A DNA stretch of 64,000 nucleotides from Streptomyces albiflavescens (GCF_014645835.1 NZ_BMMM01000028.1:62001-126000); one strand, 5' to 3'; shown: positions 25,439 to 34,487, counted from the first letter of the stretch. Translations and numbers: made by a program. The notes: generated by a model not told the origin, from the letters alone.

Positions 25439-25801
25439 ATGACCCAGGCCGGAACCATGACCGCGATGAGCAAGGAGATGCAGGACTGCGTCGAGGCGTG
25501 CATGTCGTGCCACACCATGTGCGAGGAGACCATGAGCTCGTGCATGCACATGGGCGGCCAGGCTCAGATGCAGATCATGCGCACGCTCATGGACTGCGCC
25601 GAGGTGACCCGCATGTGCGCTGACATGATGATGCGCAGGTCACCCATGTCGGCCGAGATGTGCGCTCTGTGCGCCAAGGCGTGCGACATGTGCGCCGAGG
25701 CGTGCATGTCCATGCCGGACGACCCCCAGATGATGCGCTGCGCCGAGTCCTGTCGCCGCTGTGCGGACATGTGTCGCACGATGGCGGCCGCAAGGATGTG
25801 A
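25439..25801 (+). CDS. Four-helix bundle copper-binding protein (DUF326/Csp-like)
   Basis: A 120-residue protein with 16 cysteines and about 26 methionines. The cysteines lie at helix-like spacing, for example CVEACMSCHTMC, then CALCAKACDMCAEAC and CAESCRRCADMC, as in DUF326 and cytosolic copper-storage (Csp3-type) proteins, where thiols line the core of a four-helix bundle and hold many Cu(I) ions. There is no signal peptide, so it should be cytoplasmic. The ATG has an excellent GAGGAGG site, and a GC hairpin lies just upstream. No copper chaperone or P-type ATPase is in the window. The metal is inferred from the family. Confidence 0.88.
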   Translation: MTQAGTMTAMSKEMQDCVEACMSCHTMCEETMSSCMHMGGQAQMQIMRTLMDCAEVTRMCADMMMRRSPMSAEMCALCAKACDMCAEACMSMPDDPQMMRCAESCRRCADMCRTMAAARM

Positions 25802-25837
25802 CTCTGCCCGACCCGGCCGACCCCGTCGAGCGGTCAG

Positions 25838-25880
25838 CACGACAACAGCCCCCGGAAGAGTTCCGGGGGCTGTTGTCGTG
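25838..25880. terminator. Very strong bidirectional terminator
   Basis: A perfect 20-bp stem (25838-25857 with 25861-25880) with a 3-base loop lies between the convergent copper-protein and LCP genes. Confidence 0.9.
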
Positions 25881-25899
25881 TTCCAGGAGGCGACAGGCG

Positions 25900-27210
25900 T
25901 CAGTTGCCGCTCACCGTCACCGTCTCGTCGTTCTTCAGCTCGTCCACCAGCGTCTTGACCTTCGCCTTGTCCCAGACGAGGTTGCCGCCCGATGAACCGG
26001 AGATCGGCATGTTCATGGACTTGCCGTCGCCGCCGGTGACGCCCTTCATCGCCCAGAACATCTGGGCAAGGTCCCACAGGCTCATGTCCTTGTCGACGAC
26101 GAGACTGTCGAGGCCCGCGCCCATGGTCGGGTAGAACTTGAAGGGGTTCAGGACGGTCGAGGGGGTCGCGACCTGGTGAGCCAGCGCCGACAGGAACTTC
26201 TGCTGGTTCTTGGTGCGCTGGAGGTCCGAGGCCGCGAAGGCGTGCCGCGTGCGGACGAACGCGAGGGCCTGCTCGCCGTTGAGGGTCTGCTTGCCCTTCT
26301 TGAAGTCCGCGCCGGAGTACTTGTCCTTGAAGCCCTGGTCGAGGGTCATCTCGACCCCGCCGACCGAGTCGACGATCTTCGCGAAGCCCCCGAAACCTAT
26401 CTCCACGTAGTGGTCGATGTGGAGGCCGGTGTTGTACTCGATGGTGCGCACGAGAAGCGTTGGGCCGTCGAACGCGTAGGCCGCGTTCAGCTTGTTCGTG
26501 CCCAGAGGGCCCTTGATCTTGCCGGACTCGGACCCGCGGAACGTGGGAATGGTGACGTTCGAGTCACGCGGCAGTGATATCAGCGTGGGGCCGTTGTCCC
26601 CGGTGTGCAGGATCATCATCGAGTCCGTGCGCTTGCCCTCGGCGGACCCGGTGTGCAGCTTCTTCTTCTCCTCGGCGGACATGCCGGCGCGGCTGTCGGA
26701 ACCGACGATCAGGTAGTTCGTGCCTTCGCCCGTCTCGGGGCGGTCGATGACCTTGGAGAGATCCACGTCACGGTGGAGCTTGGAGTCGGCCCAGAAGTAC
26801 GTGCCGACGGAGACCACGACCAGCAGTGTGACCAGGGTTATCGCGGTCCACTTGATCCGGCGGCGCCAGTTCGGGCGCGGACGGTAGCCCTGGTAGTCCG
26901 GGTCCGGGTCGTTGTCGTTCGGTACGAAGCCGTCCCGGCCGCCACCGCCGTAGACCTGGCCGGTGTTGTACCCGCTGTCGTAGTCCTGGCCCGGGCCGTA
27001 GCCGTCGTCGTACCCCCGACCGTCGTCGTACGTCGGCTGCCGGGGCACCCCGCGGTACGGCGGCGCGCCCGGGCCGGGCGTCGTCGGCCCGCGCCGCACC
27101 TGCCGCATCACGCGGGCACTCTCAGGCTGTGCGCCTGCGCTGCCGCGTCCGTAGCGGTTGCCGCCGTTGTTGCGGTTGTCGTCGGACCACGCGTCGGGCC
27201 AATCGTTCAT
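25900..27210 (-). CDS. LCP family cell-wall glycopolymer ligase (first of five)
   Basis: A 436-residue LytR-CpsA-Psr protein. A cytoplasmic Gly/Tyr/Asp-rich tail of about 110 residues precedes a transmembrane helix (WTAITLVTLLVVVSVGTYFW); the rest is extracellular. LCP motifs are NYLIVGSDSRAG, TDSMMILH and LISLPRDSNV, with the conserved Arg and Asp residues for pyrophosphate binding, then LNGEQALAFVRTRH. LCP enzymes move glycopolymers from undecaprenyl-pyrophosphate to peptidoglycan. No LytR_C domain follows. The ATG at 27210 is preferred over 27234. It stands apart from the other four LCP genes, beyond a thioesterase. Confidence 0.92.
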   Translation of the reverse strand: MNDWPDAWSDDNRNNGGNRYGRGSAGAQPESARVMRQVRRGPTTPGPGAPPYRGVPRQPTYDDGRGYDDGYGPGQDYDSGYNTGQVYGGGGRDGFVPNDNDPDPDYQGYRPRPNWRRRIKWTAITLVTLLVVVSVGTYFWADSKLHRDVDLSKVIDRPETGEGTNYLIVGSDSRAGMSAEEKKKLHTGSAEGKRTDSMMILHTGDNGPTLISLPRDSNVTIPTFRGSESGKIKGPLGTNKLNAAYAFDGPTLLVRTIEYNTGLHIDHYVEIGFGGFAKIVDSVGGVEMTLDQGFKDKYSGADFKKGKQTLNGEQALAFVRTRHAFAASDLQRTKNQQKFLSALAHQVATPSTVLNPFKFYPTMGAGLDSLVVDKDMSLWDLAQMFWAMKGVTGGDGKSMNMPISGSSGGNLVWDKAKVKTLVDELKNDETVTVSGN

Positions 27211-27329
27211 GCGGACCAGTGTGCAGGGCCCCACCGTGTGTCTTACAAGAGAGTCGGGAGATCTGGGTCACGCCTGTTGCAGAGCTGATGCAAAGCGGGC
27301 CTTGCGCGGCCCGGCATATGGTGGACGCC

Positions 27330-27878
27330 ATGACAGACCAGGCCCCCAACCCGGAATCCGATATTCCGGGCAAGCCGACCTCCGCGTCCCGGACCACCCT
27401 CAGCCACATCATGACCCACAACGACACCAACCTTCTGGGAACGGTGCACGGTGGAGTGATCATGAAGCTCGTCGACGACGCGGCGGGCGCGGTGGCCGGG
27501 CGCCACTCCGGCGGGCCCGCCGTCACCGCCTCGATGGACGAGATGGTCTTCCTGGAACCCGTCCGCGTAGGCGACCTCGTCCATGTGAAGTCTCAGGTCA
27601 ACTGGACCGGACGTACCTCCATGGAAGTCGGCGTCCGCGTCCTCGCCGAGCGTTGGAACGAGTCCACACCACCCCAGCAGGTCGGCTCGGCCTATCTCGT
27701 CTTCGCCGCCGTCGACGCCGACGGCAAGCCCCGTCGCGTCCCGCCGGTCATACCGGAGACCGAGCGTGACAAGCGCCGCTACCAGGAGGCCCAGATCCGC
27801 CGCACCCACCGGCTGGCCCGCCGCCGCGCGATCATGGACCTGCGCGAGAAGCGCGCGGCGGAAGGTCTCGACGACTGA
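27330..27878 (+). CDS. Acyl-CoA thioesterase (hotdog fold)
   Basis: A 182-residue thioesterase of the YciA/BACH type that hydrolyses acyl-CoA. The hotdog signature is TLSHIMTHNDTNLLGTVHGGVIMKLVDDAAG, with the catalytic Asn/Asp region and the VHGG turn, followed by MDEMVFLEPVRVGDLVHV. An arginine-rich C-terminal helix (EAQIRRTHRLARRRAIMDLREK) is probably exposed. ATG at 27330 gives MTDQAPNPESD; ATG 27318 is possible. It is divergent from one LCP gene and converges with the next, with only 34 bp between, and has no obvious functional link to either. Confidence 0.9.
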   Translation: MTDQAPNPESDIPGKPTSASRTTLSHIMTHNDTNLLGTVHGGVIMKLVDDAAGAVAGRHSGGPAVTASMDEMVFLEPVRVGDLVHVKSQVNWTGRTSMEVGVRVLAERWNESTPPQQVGSAYLVFAAVDADGKPRRVPPVIPETERDKRRYQEAQIRRTHRLARRRAIMDLREKRAAEGLDD

Positions 27879-27912
27879 CCATTCGGAGCGCTCGGGGCCA
27901 AGGCTTGGTGCC

Positions 27913-29394
27913 CTACGGACACACCACCTGGTCCCCCGTCACCGCCCCGAACTCCCCCTGATGCGGATCCTCCACCCGCACTCGCTCGACCTGCTTGAAG
28001 TCCGCCCCGGCGGTCACCTTCAGCAGCGGGCCCCGGCCCTTGGCCTCGCGCAGCTCCGCGCCGGGCAGCGCGGCCGCGAGGGACTTCGCCGAGCGGTCCC
28101 AGCGGGGGTCGTACGAGATGACGGTGCGCCGGACGGTCGTGGCCGGCGCACTGGTGGGTTGGCGCGTCGTACGGAATCCGGCAGCGGCCAGTGCACCGTC
28201 GATGCGCTTGCCGAGGCCTGCCGTGCCCGTCCCGTTCTCGACCTGGACCTTGATCTGCTGCGGGGCCACGTCGACGCTCACGGACCTGGGCCGCGCCTTG
28301 TGTACCGCGTGTACCGCGATCGGCTTGTCGTCGCGCAGGGCCTGGAAGAGCTTCGCCGACTTGGCAGGGTCCCACTTCAGCGTCGAACCGATGCCCTTCA
28401 CGACGTATCCCATCTGCCCGATCGGCACGGTCGCGAACTCGGACGAGGAGGGTGAGAAGTTCCGCATGGCCCGCCCCAGGTCCAGCAGCTCGTCCGTGCC
28501 GAACCCCTGGTCCGCGCGGACCGAGCCGAGCACGGCCCGGGTCACGTCGCGGAACTTCAGCGGGTTCATCAGCACCCCGGACGAGGTGGCCCGCTCGACC
28601 AGTGCCGCCAGGAAGCGCTGCTGGCGCTGCATCCGGCCGAGGTCGGAGGCCCCGTCGACGTGCCGGGCACGTACGTACTGGAGCGCCTGCCCACCGCCCA
28701 GCAGGTGCGAGCCCGCCGCCAGATCGAGACCGCTGTACGAGTCCTTCAGGGGCGTTGTGGTGCAGATCTCCACGCCGCCGAGCACGTCCACCGTCTTCAT
28801 GAAGCTGGTGAAGTCGACCTCCAGATAGTGGTCGATCTTGACGTGGGTCATGTTCTCGACGGTGCGCACGGTCAGGTTCGGGCCGCCCTCCGCGTATGCC
28901 GCGTTGAGCTTGATCGGGTGGGCGCCGTGCCGCGTGCCGGTGGTCTCGTCGGTGTGCGCGGGCGTCTCCGCGTACGAGTCGCGCGGCAGGCTGACGATGC
29001 TGGCCCGTTCCCGGTTCTCCGAGATGTGCACGATCATGATCGTGTCGGTGCAGTGGCAGGGCGCGCCACCCAGCCGGAACTTCTGCCGCTCCGCCTCCGT
29101 GATCTTGTCCCGGCCGTCGGTGCCGACCAGCAGTACGTTCATGCCGTGGCCGGCCTCGGGACGGTTCTTCATGTCCTTGAAGGGGTCGACCCGGGCGATG
29201 TCCGCGTCCAGGCTGGTGACGACCGCGTGCCCGATGCCCGCCGAGGCGAGGACCACCACGGAGATGGTCGTCACCATCCGCATGGCCCAGCGCGGCTTCT
29301 TGCGCCGTACCGGCGGCCGTACGGGGGGCCGCCGCGAGCGGGACGGCTGCGGGTGGCGCTGAGGGCGCGCCGGGGAGCGGGGCGGGCTGGGCAA
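27913..29394 (-). CDS. LCP family protein with LytR_C domain (second of five)
   Basis: A 493-residue LCP protein. The start is TTG at 29394, supported by GGAGGT seven bases upstream; longer frames run into the divergent glycosyltransferase and are rejected. A short proline/arginine-rich cytoplasmic part, one transmembrane helix (MVTTISVVVLASAGIGHAVV), and the LCP domain follow (NVLLVGTDGRDK, TDTIMIVH, IVSLPRDSYA, LLGGGQALQYVRARH). The last 150 residues form a LytR_C domain starting near KVQVENGTGTAGLG. It should transfer envelope glycopolymers outside the membrane. It is divergent from a GT2 glycosyltransferase that could make part of its substrate. Confidence 0.9.
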   Translation of the reverse strand: MPSPPRSPARPQRHPQPSRSRRPPVRPPVRRKKPRWAMRMVTTISVVVLASAGIGHAVVTSLDADIARVDPFKDMKNRPEAGHGMNVLLVGTDGRDKITEAERQKFRLGGAPCHCTDTIMIVHISENRERASIVSLPRDSYAETPAHTDETTGTRHGAHPIKLNAAYAEGGPNLTVRTVENMTHVKIDHYLEVDFTSFMKTVDVLGGVEICTTTPLKDSYSGLDLAAGSHLLGGGQALQYVRARHVDGASDLGRMQRQQRFLAALVERATSSGVLMNPLKFRDVTRAVLGSVRADQGFGTDELLDLGRAMRNFSPSSSEFATVPIGQMGYVVKGIGSTLKWDPAKSAKLFQALRDDKPIAVHAVHKARPRSVSVDVAPQQIKVQVENGTGTAGLGKRIDGALAAAGFRTTRQPTSAPATTVRRTVISYDPRWDRSAKSLAAALPGAELREAKGRGPLLKVTAGADFKQVERVRVEDPHQGEFGAVTGDQVVCP

Positions 29395-29407
29395 GGGGAC
29401 ACCTCCG

Positions 29408-29475
29408 CGTAGGCCGGGCGTGGGGATCCGTGAGCACCGTAGGCCGATACGATCTGCGGCCCGAGCCGTAGGCCG
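29408..29475 (+). repeat. Three regularly spaced CGTAGGCCG direct repeats
   Basis: Exact 9-mers start at 29408, 29438 and 29467, about 29.5 bp apart, in the 126-bp gap between the divergent LCP and glycosyltransferase genes. Even spacing near three helical turns suggests protein binding sites on one face of the DNA. Confidence 0.55.
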
Positions 29476-29520
29476 GGCGGCGCGCGCCCGTGTCCCCCAT
29501 TCGCGGTAACGTGACGTCCG

Positions 29521-30549
29521 ATGAGCGAGAAGTCTGACGTGCAGCCCCCCGCCGTTTCTGTGATCATGCCCGTCCTCGACGAGGAGCGGCATCTGCGCGG
29601 GGCCGTCCAAGCGATCCTGGCGCAGCAGTACGACGGCGAGATGGAGGTCGTGATCGCCATCGGTCCCTCCACGGACCGTACGGACGAGATCGCCGCCGAG
29701 CTCGTCCGCGAAGACCCGCGCGTGCACACCGTCCCGAACCCGACAGGCCGCACCCCCGCCGCGCTGAACGCCGCGATCAAGGCGTCCCGGCACCCCGTCG
29801 TCGTACGCGTCGACGGGCACGGCATGCTGTCGCCGAACTACATCGCGACCGCCGTACGCCTCCTGGAGGAGACCGGCGCGCAGAACGTCGGCGGCATCAT
29901 GCACGCCGAGGGCGAGAACGACTGGGAGCACGCGGTCGCGGCCGCCATGACCTCGAAGATCGGGGTCGGGAACGCCGCGTTCCACACGGGCGGCGAGGCC
30001 GGGCCCGCCGAGACCGTCTACCTCGGTGTCTTCCGGCGCGAAGCACTGGAGCGGCAGGGCGGCTACAACGAGGAGTTCATCCGCGCCCAGGACTGGGAGC
30101 TGAACTTCCGGATCCGGGAGGCCGGCGGGCTCATCTGGTTCTCGCCCGAGCTGCGGGTGTCGTACCGGCCGCGGCCCTCCGTCAAGGCGCTCGCCAAGCA
30201 GTACAAGAACTACGGGCGCTGGCGGCACGTCGTCGCCCGCTACCACGAGGGCTCCATCAACCTGCGCTACCTCGCACCCCCGACCGCGGTCTGCGCGATC
30301 GCGGCGGGCGTGGTCGTGGGCGCGGCGCTGACGCCCTGGGGATTCCTGATCCCCGGCGGCTACCTCGCGGCCATCGCACTCGGCTCACTGCCCGCCGGCA
30401 AGGGGCTGCCGCTGAAGGCGCGCCTCCAGATCCCCGTCGCCCTCGCCACGATGCACATGTCGTGGGGCTTCGGCTTCCTCACCAGCCCGAAGGCGCTGGC
30501 CAAGAAGGTCATCGCGTCCCGGCGTCCCGCGGTGCTCAGCGCCGACTGA
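29521..30549 (+). CDS. Family 2 glycosyltransferase with C-terminal membrane part
   Basis: A 342-residue inverting glycosyltransferase, GT-A fold. The nucleotide-binding start is VSVIMPVLDEERHLRGAV; GPSTDRTDEIAA follows; the metal-binding acidic motif appears as VRVDGHG; the acceptor region includes GGYNEEFIRAQDWELNFRIREAGG. Two hydrophobic segments near residues 260-300 should anchor it. The overall look is that of ExoA-like succinoglycan or cell-wall glycosyltransferases. It is divergent from an LCP gene and is followed by a strong terminator, so it is probably monocistronic. Donor sugar and acceptor are unknown. Confidence 0.88.
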   Translation: MSEKSDVQPPAVSVIMPVLDEERHLRGAVQAILAQQYDGEMEVVIAIGPSTDRTDEIAAELVREDPRVHTVPNPTGRTPAALNAAIKASRHPVVVRVDGHGMLSPNYIATAVRLLEETGAQNVGGIMHAEGENDWEHAVAAAMTSKIGVGNAAFHTGGEAGPAETVYLGVFRREALERQGGYNEEFIRAQDWELNFRIREAGGLIWFSPELRVSYRPRPSVKALAKQYKNYGRWRHVVARYHEGSINLRYLAPPTAVCAIAAGVVVGAALTPWGFLIPGGYLAAIALGSLPAGKGLPLKARLQIPVALATMHMSWGFGFLTSPKALAKKVIASRRPAVLSAD

Positions 30550-30563
30550 GCCTCCACGCACAT

Positions 30564-30601
30564 GAGTGGGGCCCCTCTCGACTTCGAGAGGGGCCCCACT
30601 C
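30564..30601. terminator. Strong bidirectional terminator
   Basis: A perfect 17-bp stem (30564-30580 with 30585-30601) with an ACTT loop lies between the convergent glycosyltransferase and third LCP gene. Confidence 0.9.
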
Positions 30602-30627
30602 GTCCGACAGGGACTCGTCCGGACGGA

Positions 30628-32382
30628 CTACCAGGTGTAGTCCGGGTCCACGTGCATGCACGCCGAGGTGTCCGAGCCGTTGAGGGCGTCCGCCGACTCC
30701 GGCGTCTTGTCGTCCTTCGCGGGCGCCTTGTACGTCGTTCCCTGACGCCAGTCGGCGCCGACGACCAGCGTGACCCCGGAGACGTCCGTCGACTTCTCCA
30801 CCGCACTCGTCGGAATCCCGAGGGCCTTGGCGACCCGCTGGGCGTCGCCCTCCAGATCGGCGCTGGGGTAGCGGATCACCGTCGTGGCCTCGGTGGTCGC
30901 CGTCGTCTGATCGGCCGTCGTCCGGGTGAAGCCCTTGCCGACCAGCAGCTGGGTCACCTCGCTCGCGCGCCCGCCGACCGGGGCCAGCGTGGATGTCCGT
31001 GTGCCGTTCTGCACGATCACGCCGATCTTGTCGTCGGCGGCGGCCGGATCGGACGACGTCTTCTCCGCGGTGGTCTTCTTCTTGTCCTTGCCGTCCAGCG
31101 CGATGTCCTCGCGGACCAGCCGGAAGAGCTTCGCCGCGTCACCGGGCTTGGGCACCACCCGGCCGCTGCTGGTGGACGAGTACTGCCACGGCATCGTCGT
31201 CATGGTGATCCGCTTGCTCGGGACCTTCTTCAGCTCGTTGCTCAGGTCGTACAGCTTCGTCACCGACCCGAGGCCGTCGTCGACGGTCAGCGCGCTGGTG
31301 GCCGTCTCGGCGAGCTTGCGCAGCTTGTTGGGGCTGCTGAGCGTGGCGTTCTCCCGCAACTGGCGGACCATCGAGTTCATGTACTGGTGCTGGGCCTTGG
31401 TCCGGGCGATGTCGGTGTCGTCCTCGAAGCCGTACCGCGTCCGCAGCCACTGCAGGGCCTGCTTGCCCTTGATGGACGTCGTGCCCTCCTCGAGCTTCAG
31501 CCCGGAGCCGTGGCCGGAGGAGGTGTGCGAGTAGATGTTGGCGTCCACGCAGACCGGGACGCCGCCGATGGCGTCCGCCATGGACACCACGCCCGCGAAG
31601 TCGACCATGATGAAGTGGTCGATGTGGATGTCGGTGAGCTTCTCCCAGGTGGCGACCGTGCAGCCGGGGCCGCCGCGGCCCAGCGAGTCGTTGGTGATCG
31701 TGAGCGAGGTGCTCGCCGCGTACGTCTTCCCCGTGTCCGGGTCCGTGCACTTGGGTATCTGCAGCAGCGTGTCGCGCGGCATGCTGACCACCGACATGTT
31801 GCTGCGGTCCGCCGAGACGTGCAGCAGCATCTGGACGTCCGCGCGGGGCGCGGTGTTGAACGTGTCCTTGGCGCCGCCGAGTTTCTGGTTCTCCTCGGAG
31901 TCGCGGGCGTCCGAACCGATCAGCAGGATGTTCAGCGGGGTCTGACCCGCCGCGTTCGGCTTGGACTCGGCGGCGCGGTCCTTCTCGTCGCCGATGTTCA
32001 GGTCCTTCTTTTTGAGGTTGCCGTTCAGGTGCTGGTAGTAGAGATAACCGGCACCGGCGGTGCCGAGTATCAGGACCGCCAGGACCGTCGCCGACCAGCG
32101 CAGTATGCGGCGTCTGCGACGCGGGCGCCCCCCGCCCCCGTGCCGGCGCCCACCGCCGCCGCCGTGCCGGCCCTGGCCCTGCGGCTTGATCGGCATCGTG
32201 TCGTCGGCCGTACGCACGCCGTCGCCGGCCGTACGAACGGAACCGTCGTCGATCCGGTGAACAGGATCGCCGTTCTCGTCGTACAGACTGTTGTCCCAGC
32301 CCGGTTCACCGGCTCCACCGGCATCGCCGGCCCGCCGGACGCGTGGTCGTGCTCCCTCCCCACGCACACTGCTTTGCGTCAT
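30628..32382 (-). CDS. LCP family protein with LytR_C domain (third of five)
   Basis: A 584-residue LCP protein. The cytoplasmic tail is Gly/His/Arg-rich (residues 60-95), the membrane helix is near TVLAVLILGTAGAGYLYY, and the LCP motifs are NILLIGSDARDS, ADVQMLLHVS and VVSMPRDTLLQIP. The insert between them has paired cysteines (IPKCTDPDTG and GGPGCTV). The LytR_C domain begins near VIVQNGTRTSTLAPVGG. ATG at 32382 follows a GGGGAGGGGCAG purine stretch and is preferred to ATG 32400. It lies 125 bp downstream of the next LCP gene on the same strand, so both may be co-transcribed. Confidence 0.9.
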   Translation of the reverse strand: MTQSSVRGEGARPRVRRAGDAGGAGEPGWDNSLYDENGDPVHRIDDGSVRTAGDGVRTADDTMPIKPQGQGRHGGGGGRRHGGGGRPRRRRRILRWSATVLAVLILGTAGAGYLYYQHLNGNLKKKDLNIGDEKDRAAESKPNAAGQTPLNILLIGSDARDSEENQKLGGAKDTFNTAPRADVQMLLHVSADRSNMSVVSMPRDTLLQIPKCTDPDTGKTYAASTSLTITNDSLGRGGPGCTVATWEKLTDIHIDHFIMVDFAGVVSMADAIGGVPVCVDANIYSHTSSGHGSGLKLEEGTTSIKGKQALQWLRTRYGFEDDTDIARTKAQHQYMNSMVRQLRENATLSSPNKLRKLAETATSALTVDDGLGSVTKLYDLSNELKKVPSKRITMTTMPWQYSSTSSGRVVPKPGDAAKLFRLVREDIALDGKDKKKTTAEKTSSDPAAADDKIGVIVQNGTRTSTLAPVGGRASEVTQLLVGKGFTRTTADQTTATTEATTVIRYPSADLEGDAQRVAKALGIPTSAVEKSTDVSGVTLVVGADWRQGTTYKAPAKDDKTPESADALNGSDTSACMHVDPDYTW

Positions 32383-32413
32383 CTCCCTGCCCCTCCCCAC
32401 CCTGCGCCTGACA

Positions 32414-32501
32414 AACGGGTCCGTCGCGCGTCCGAACCGGACGCTTCGCGCGTCCGAACCGCACGCACCTCACGCCCTGTTAGACGTCTGACGGACCCGT
32501 T
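32414..32501. repeat. 12-bp inverted repeat between two LCP genes
   Basis: AACGGGTCCGTC at 32414-32425 pairs perfectly with 32490-32501 across a 64-base loop. Inside lie two copies of CGCGCGTCCGAACC and the palindrome AGACGTCT. It occupies the gap just after the fourth LCP gene and before the third and could act as a read-through control or processing site. Confidence 0.5.
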
Positions 32502-32507
32502 AGGTCA

Positions 32508-34241
32508 TCAGCTGGCGCACACCGTCTTGTCCGCCGTGGACTTGTCGACGTCCGGCGCCTTCGTCGGAGTGCTCATCGGCACCCCGGCGCCCTTGAAGTC
32601 CTTGCCCAGGGTCAGCACGATCGCGGGCAGACCCTGTGAGTTCTTCTCGCTCGTGCCAGGCTTCATCGCGGAAGCGGACAGCCCCATGAGGTCCGCCAGT
32701 TTGCGTGCCTGATCGGCCTGGTCGGGAGAGTACTCCAGGGTCGTCTTGCTGAGTGTTTCGTCAGCGTTTCCGAGCTGGCTGGATTTGAGCACGCCCTCAT
32801 CATTCTGCAGCCAGTTAAGAGTTTCCTGTGCGGAGCCGGCGGCGGCGCCGCCGTTGTAGATGTCGACGCGGATCTCGGAGGCGGCGGAACGCGAGCCCTT
32901 GAGCCGGGCGGCCACCGCGGCCTTCTCCTTCTTCTCCTTCTGCTTCACCGCGGTGAAGGAGACGTCGTTCTTGATCGCGTCGAAGACCGCCTGGGACGTC
33001 GTCGGGTTGACGACGACCGTCGCGTGGACCTTCTCGGCGGGGTTGTCGATGACCGGCACCGTGGTGAAGGTGATGTTCTTCGGCGGCACCTTCTTCAGCT
33101 CCAGGGCGATGTCCTTGAGCGTGCTGACGTTGCCGATGCCGGTGTCCACGGTCAGCGCCTTGGTGGCGGCCTCGGCCAGCTTGATCAGCTTCCTGGGGCT
33201 GGTGAGGGTGTCGCTGGAGCTCATCTTGCGCATCAGGGAGCCCATGAACTGCTGCTGCACCTTGATGCGGTCCAGGTCGCCCTGGTTGCCGAAGCTGTGC
33301 CGGGTGCGCACGAAGGCCAGCGCCTGCTCGCCCTCGATCGTGTGCTTGCCCTTCGAGAGCTTGAGGTGCGAGTCGGGGTCGTTGACGTCCTTGGCGAGAC
33401 AGACATTGACTCCGCCCACCGCGCTGGTCAGTGTCTTCACCGCGTTGAAGTCGGCCATCATGAAGTGGTCGACCGTGATGCCGGTGACGGCCTTGACCGT
33501 GTCCATCGTGCAGCCCGGGTTGCGCCCGGCCTGGCCGAGGCTGGTGTTGAAACGGACGTTCTCCGTGCCCTTGATGGTGTCGTAGGTGCCGTCGGACCGC
33601 TTCGTCCCTTTGCAGTTCGGGACGTTCACGATCAGGTCGCGCGGAATGCTCATCGCGGTCGCGTTCGTCCGGTCCTTGGAGACGTGCAGCAGGATGTTGG
33701 TGTCGGCGTGCCCGACGCTGTTCTTGTCGCCGTAGCCCTCGTTGCCCTTACCGGTGCGCTTGTCCGTACCGATGATCAGGATGTTGAAGGCATCGTCCTT
33801 GCTGAAGCCGTTCTTGCCCGAGCTGCCGATGTCCGTCGTATTGACGTTGCCCTCGAGGTGCTTGAGGTAGGCGTACCCGGCGGCCGAGACGGCCACCAGC
33901 AGGAAGGCCATGGTGCCGCCGGTCCACAGCAGTATCTTCTTCGCCTTCGACTTCTTCGGCTTCGTACGCCCCCGCCGCCGCCCGGGAACGGGCTCCGGCG
34001 GTTCCGGGCGGCGCCGGCGCGGTCCCGGCACACCGGTGGTGCCGGGTGCCTCACGGTCCCGGCCCGGCGCGGTGCGGGCACGCGCTCCCGCGGAAGCACC
34101 GGAGCCTCTTCGCGGCCTGGGCACCCCCGACTGCGGTGCGGAAGGGGTCAGTCGCAGTTCGTATTCGCCGGTGTTCGGGTTGAGCACCCACTGGTCTGCG
34201 GGGTCGATGTTGTCCGCCCGCCCACGGCCTTGCGCGTCCAC
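32508..34241 (-). CDS. LCP family protein with LytR_C domain (fourth of five)
   Basis: A 577-residue LCP protein. GTG at 34241 gives MDAQGRGRADNIDPADQWVL, a leader I recall from other Streptomyces LCP proteins, with GGAGGA 11 bases upstream; ATG 34289 is the longer choice. A basic Pro/Arg tail (RRGRTKPKKSKAKK) precedes the membrane helix. LCP motifs are NILIIGTDKRTG, ADTNILLHVS and AMSIPRDLIVNVP, with IEGEQALAFVRTRHSFG. The C-terminal LytR_C region starts at IRVDIYNGGAAAG. Likely function is glycopolymer attachment to the wall, partly redundant with the neighbours. Confidence 0.9.
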   Translation of the reverse strand: MDAQGRGRADNIDPADQWVLNPNTGEYELRLTPSAPQSGVPRPRRGSGASAGARARTAPGRDREAPGTTGVPGPRRRRPEPPEPVPGRRRGRTKPKKSKAKKILLWTGGTMAFLLVAVSAAGYAYLKHLEGNVNTTDIGSSGKNGFSKDDAFNILIIGTDKRTGKGNEGYGDKNSVGHADTNILLHVSKDRTNATAMSIPRDLIVNVPNCKGTKRSDGTYDTIKGTENVRFNTSLGQAGRNPGCTMDTVKAVTGITVDHFMMADFNAVKTLTSAVGGVNVCLAKDVNDPDSHLKLSKGKHTIEGEQALAFVRTRHSFGNQGDLDRIKVQQQFMGSLMRKMSSSDTLTSPRKLIKLAEAATKALTVDTGIGNVSTLKDIALELKKVPPKNITFTTVPVIDNPAEKVHATVVVNPTTSQAVFDAIKNDVSFTAVKQKEKKEKAAVAARLKGSRSAASEIRVDIYNGGAAAGSAQETLNWLQNDEGVLKSSQLGNADETLSKTTLEYSPDQADQARKLADLMGLSASAMKPGTSEKNSQGLPAIVLTLGKDFKGAGVPMSTPTKAPDVDKSTADKTVCAS

Positions 34242-34487
34242 GGTTGTCTGAATCCTCCGTCGGGGCCACGCGGCGCCTTTCCCCCTCAAAAGGCGCTCGG
34301 GTCTCGGTCAAGCAGTGCGCGACCCCCAGGACGGACCTCGTGGCCGGGTGCACCGGATCGCTCACACTATCCGCCCAGTTCAGCGTCGAGCGACGGCCGT
34401 GACAAATTCAACGTCCCTACAACTGGGCAATCCGCCCCATTTCTCAGAGACTTCTTAGCGCAGCAGTTCCCCGCCTTGGTGTGCGCT

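Noticed and set aside
29395-30246. N-terminal extension of the second LCP gene to 777 residues
   Set aside because: It would overlap the divergent glycosyltransferase, and a strong ribosome site supports TTG 29394.
32508-34241. bldA-dependent TTA leucine codon in the fourth LCP gene
   Set aside because: The apparent TTA near 32815 is out of frame; the codons there are CTT-AAC.
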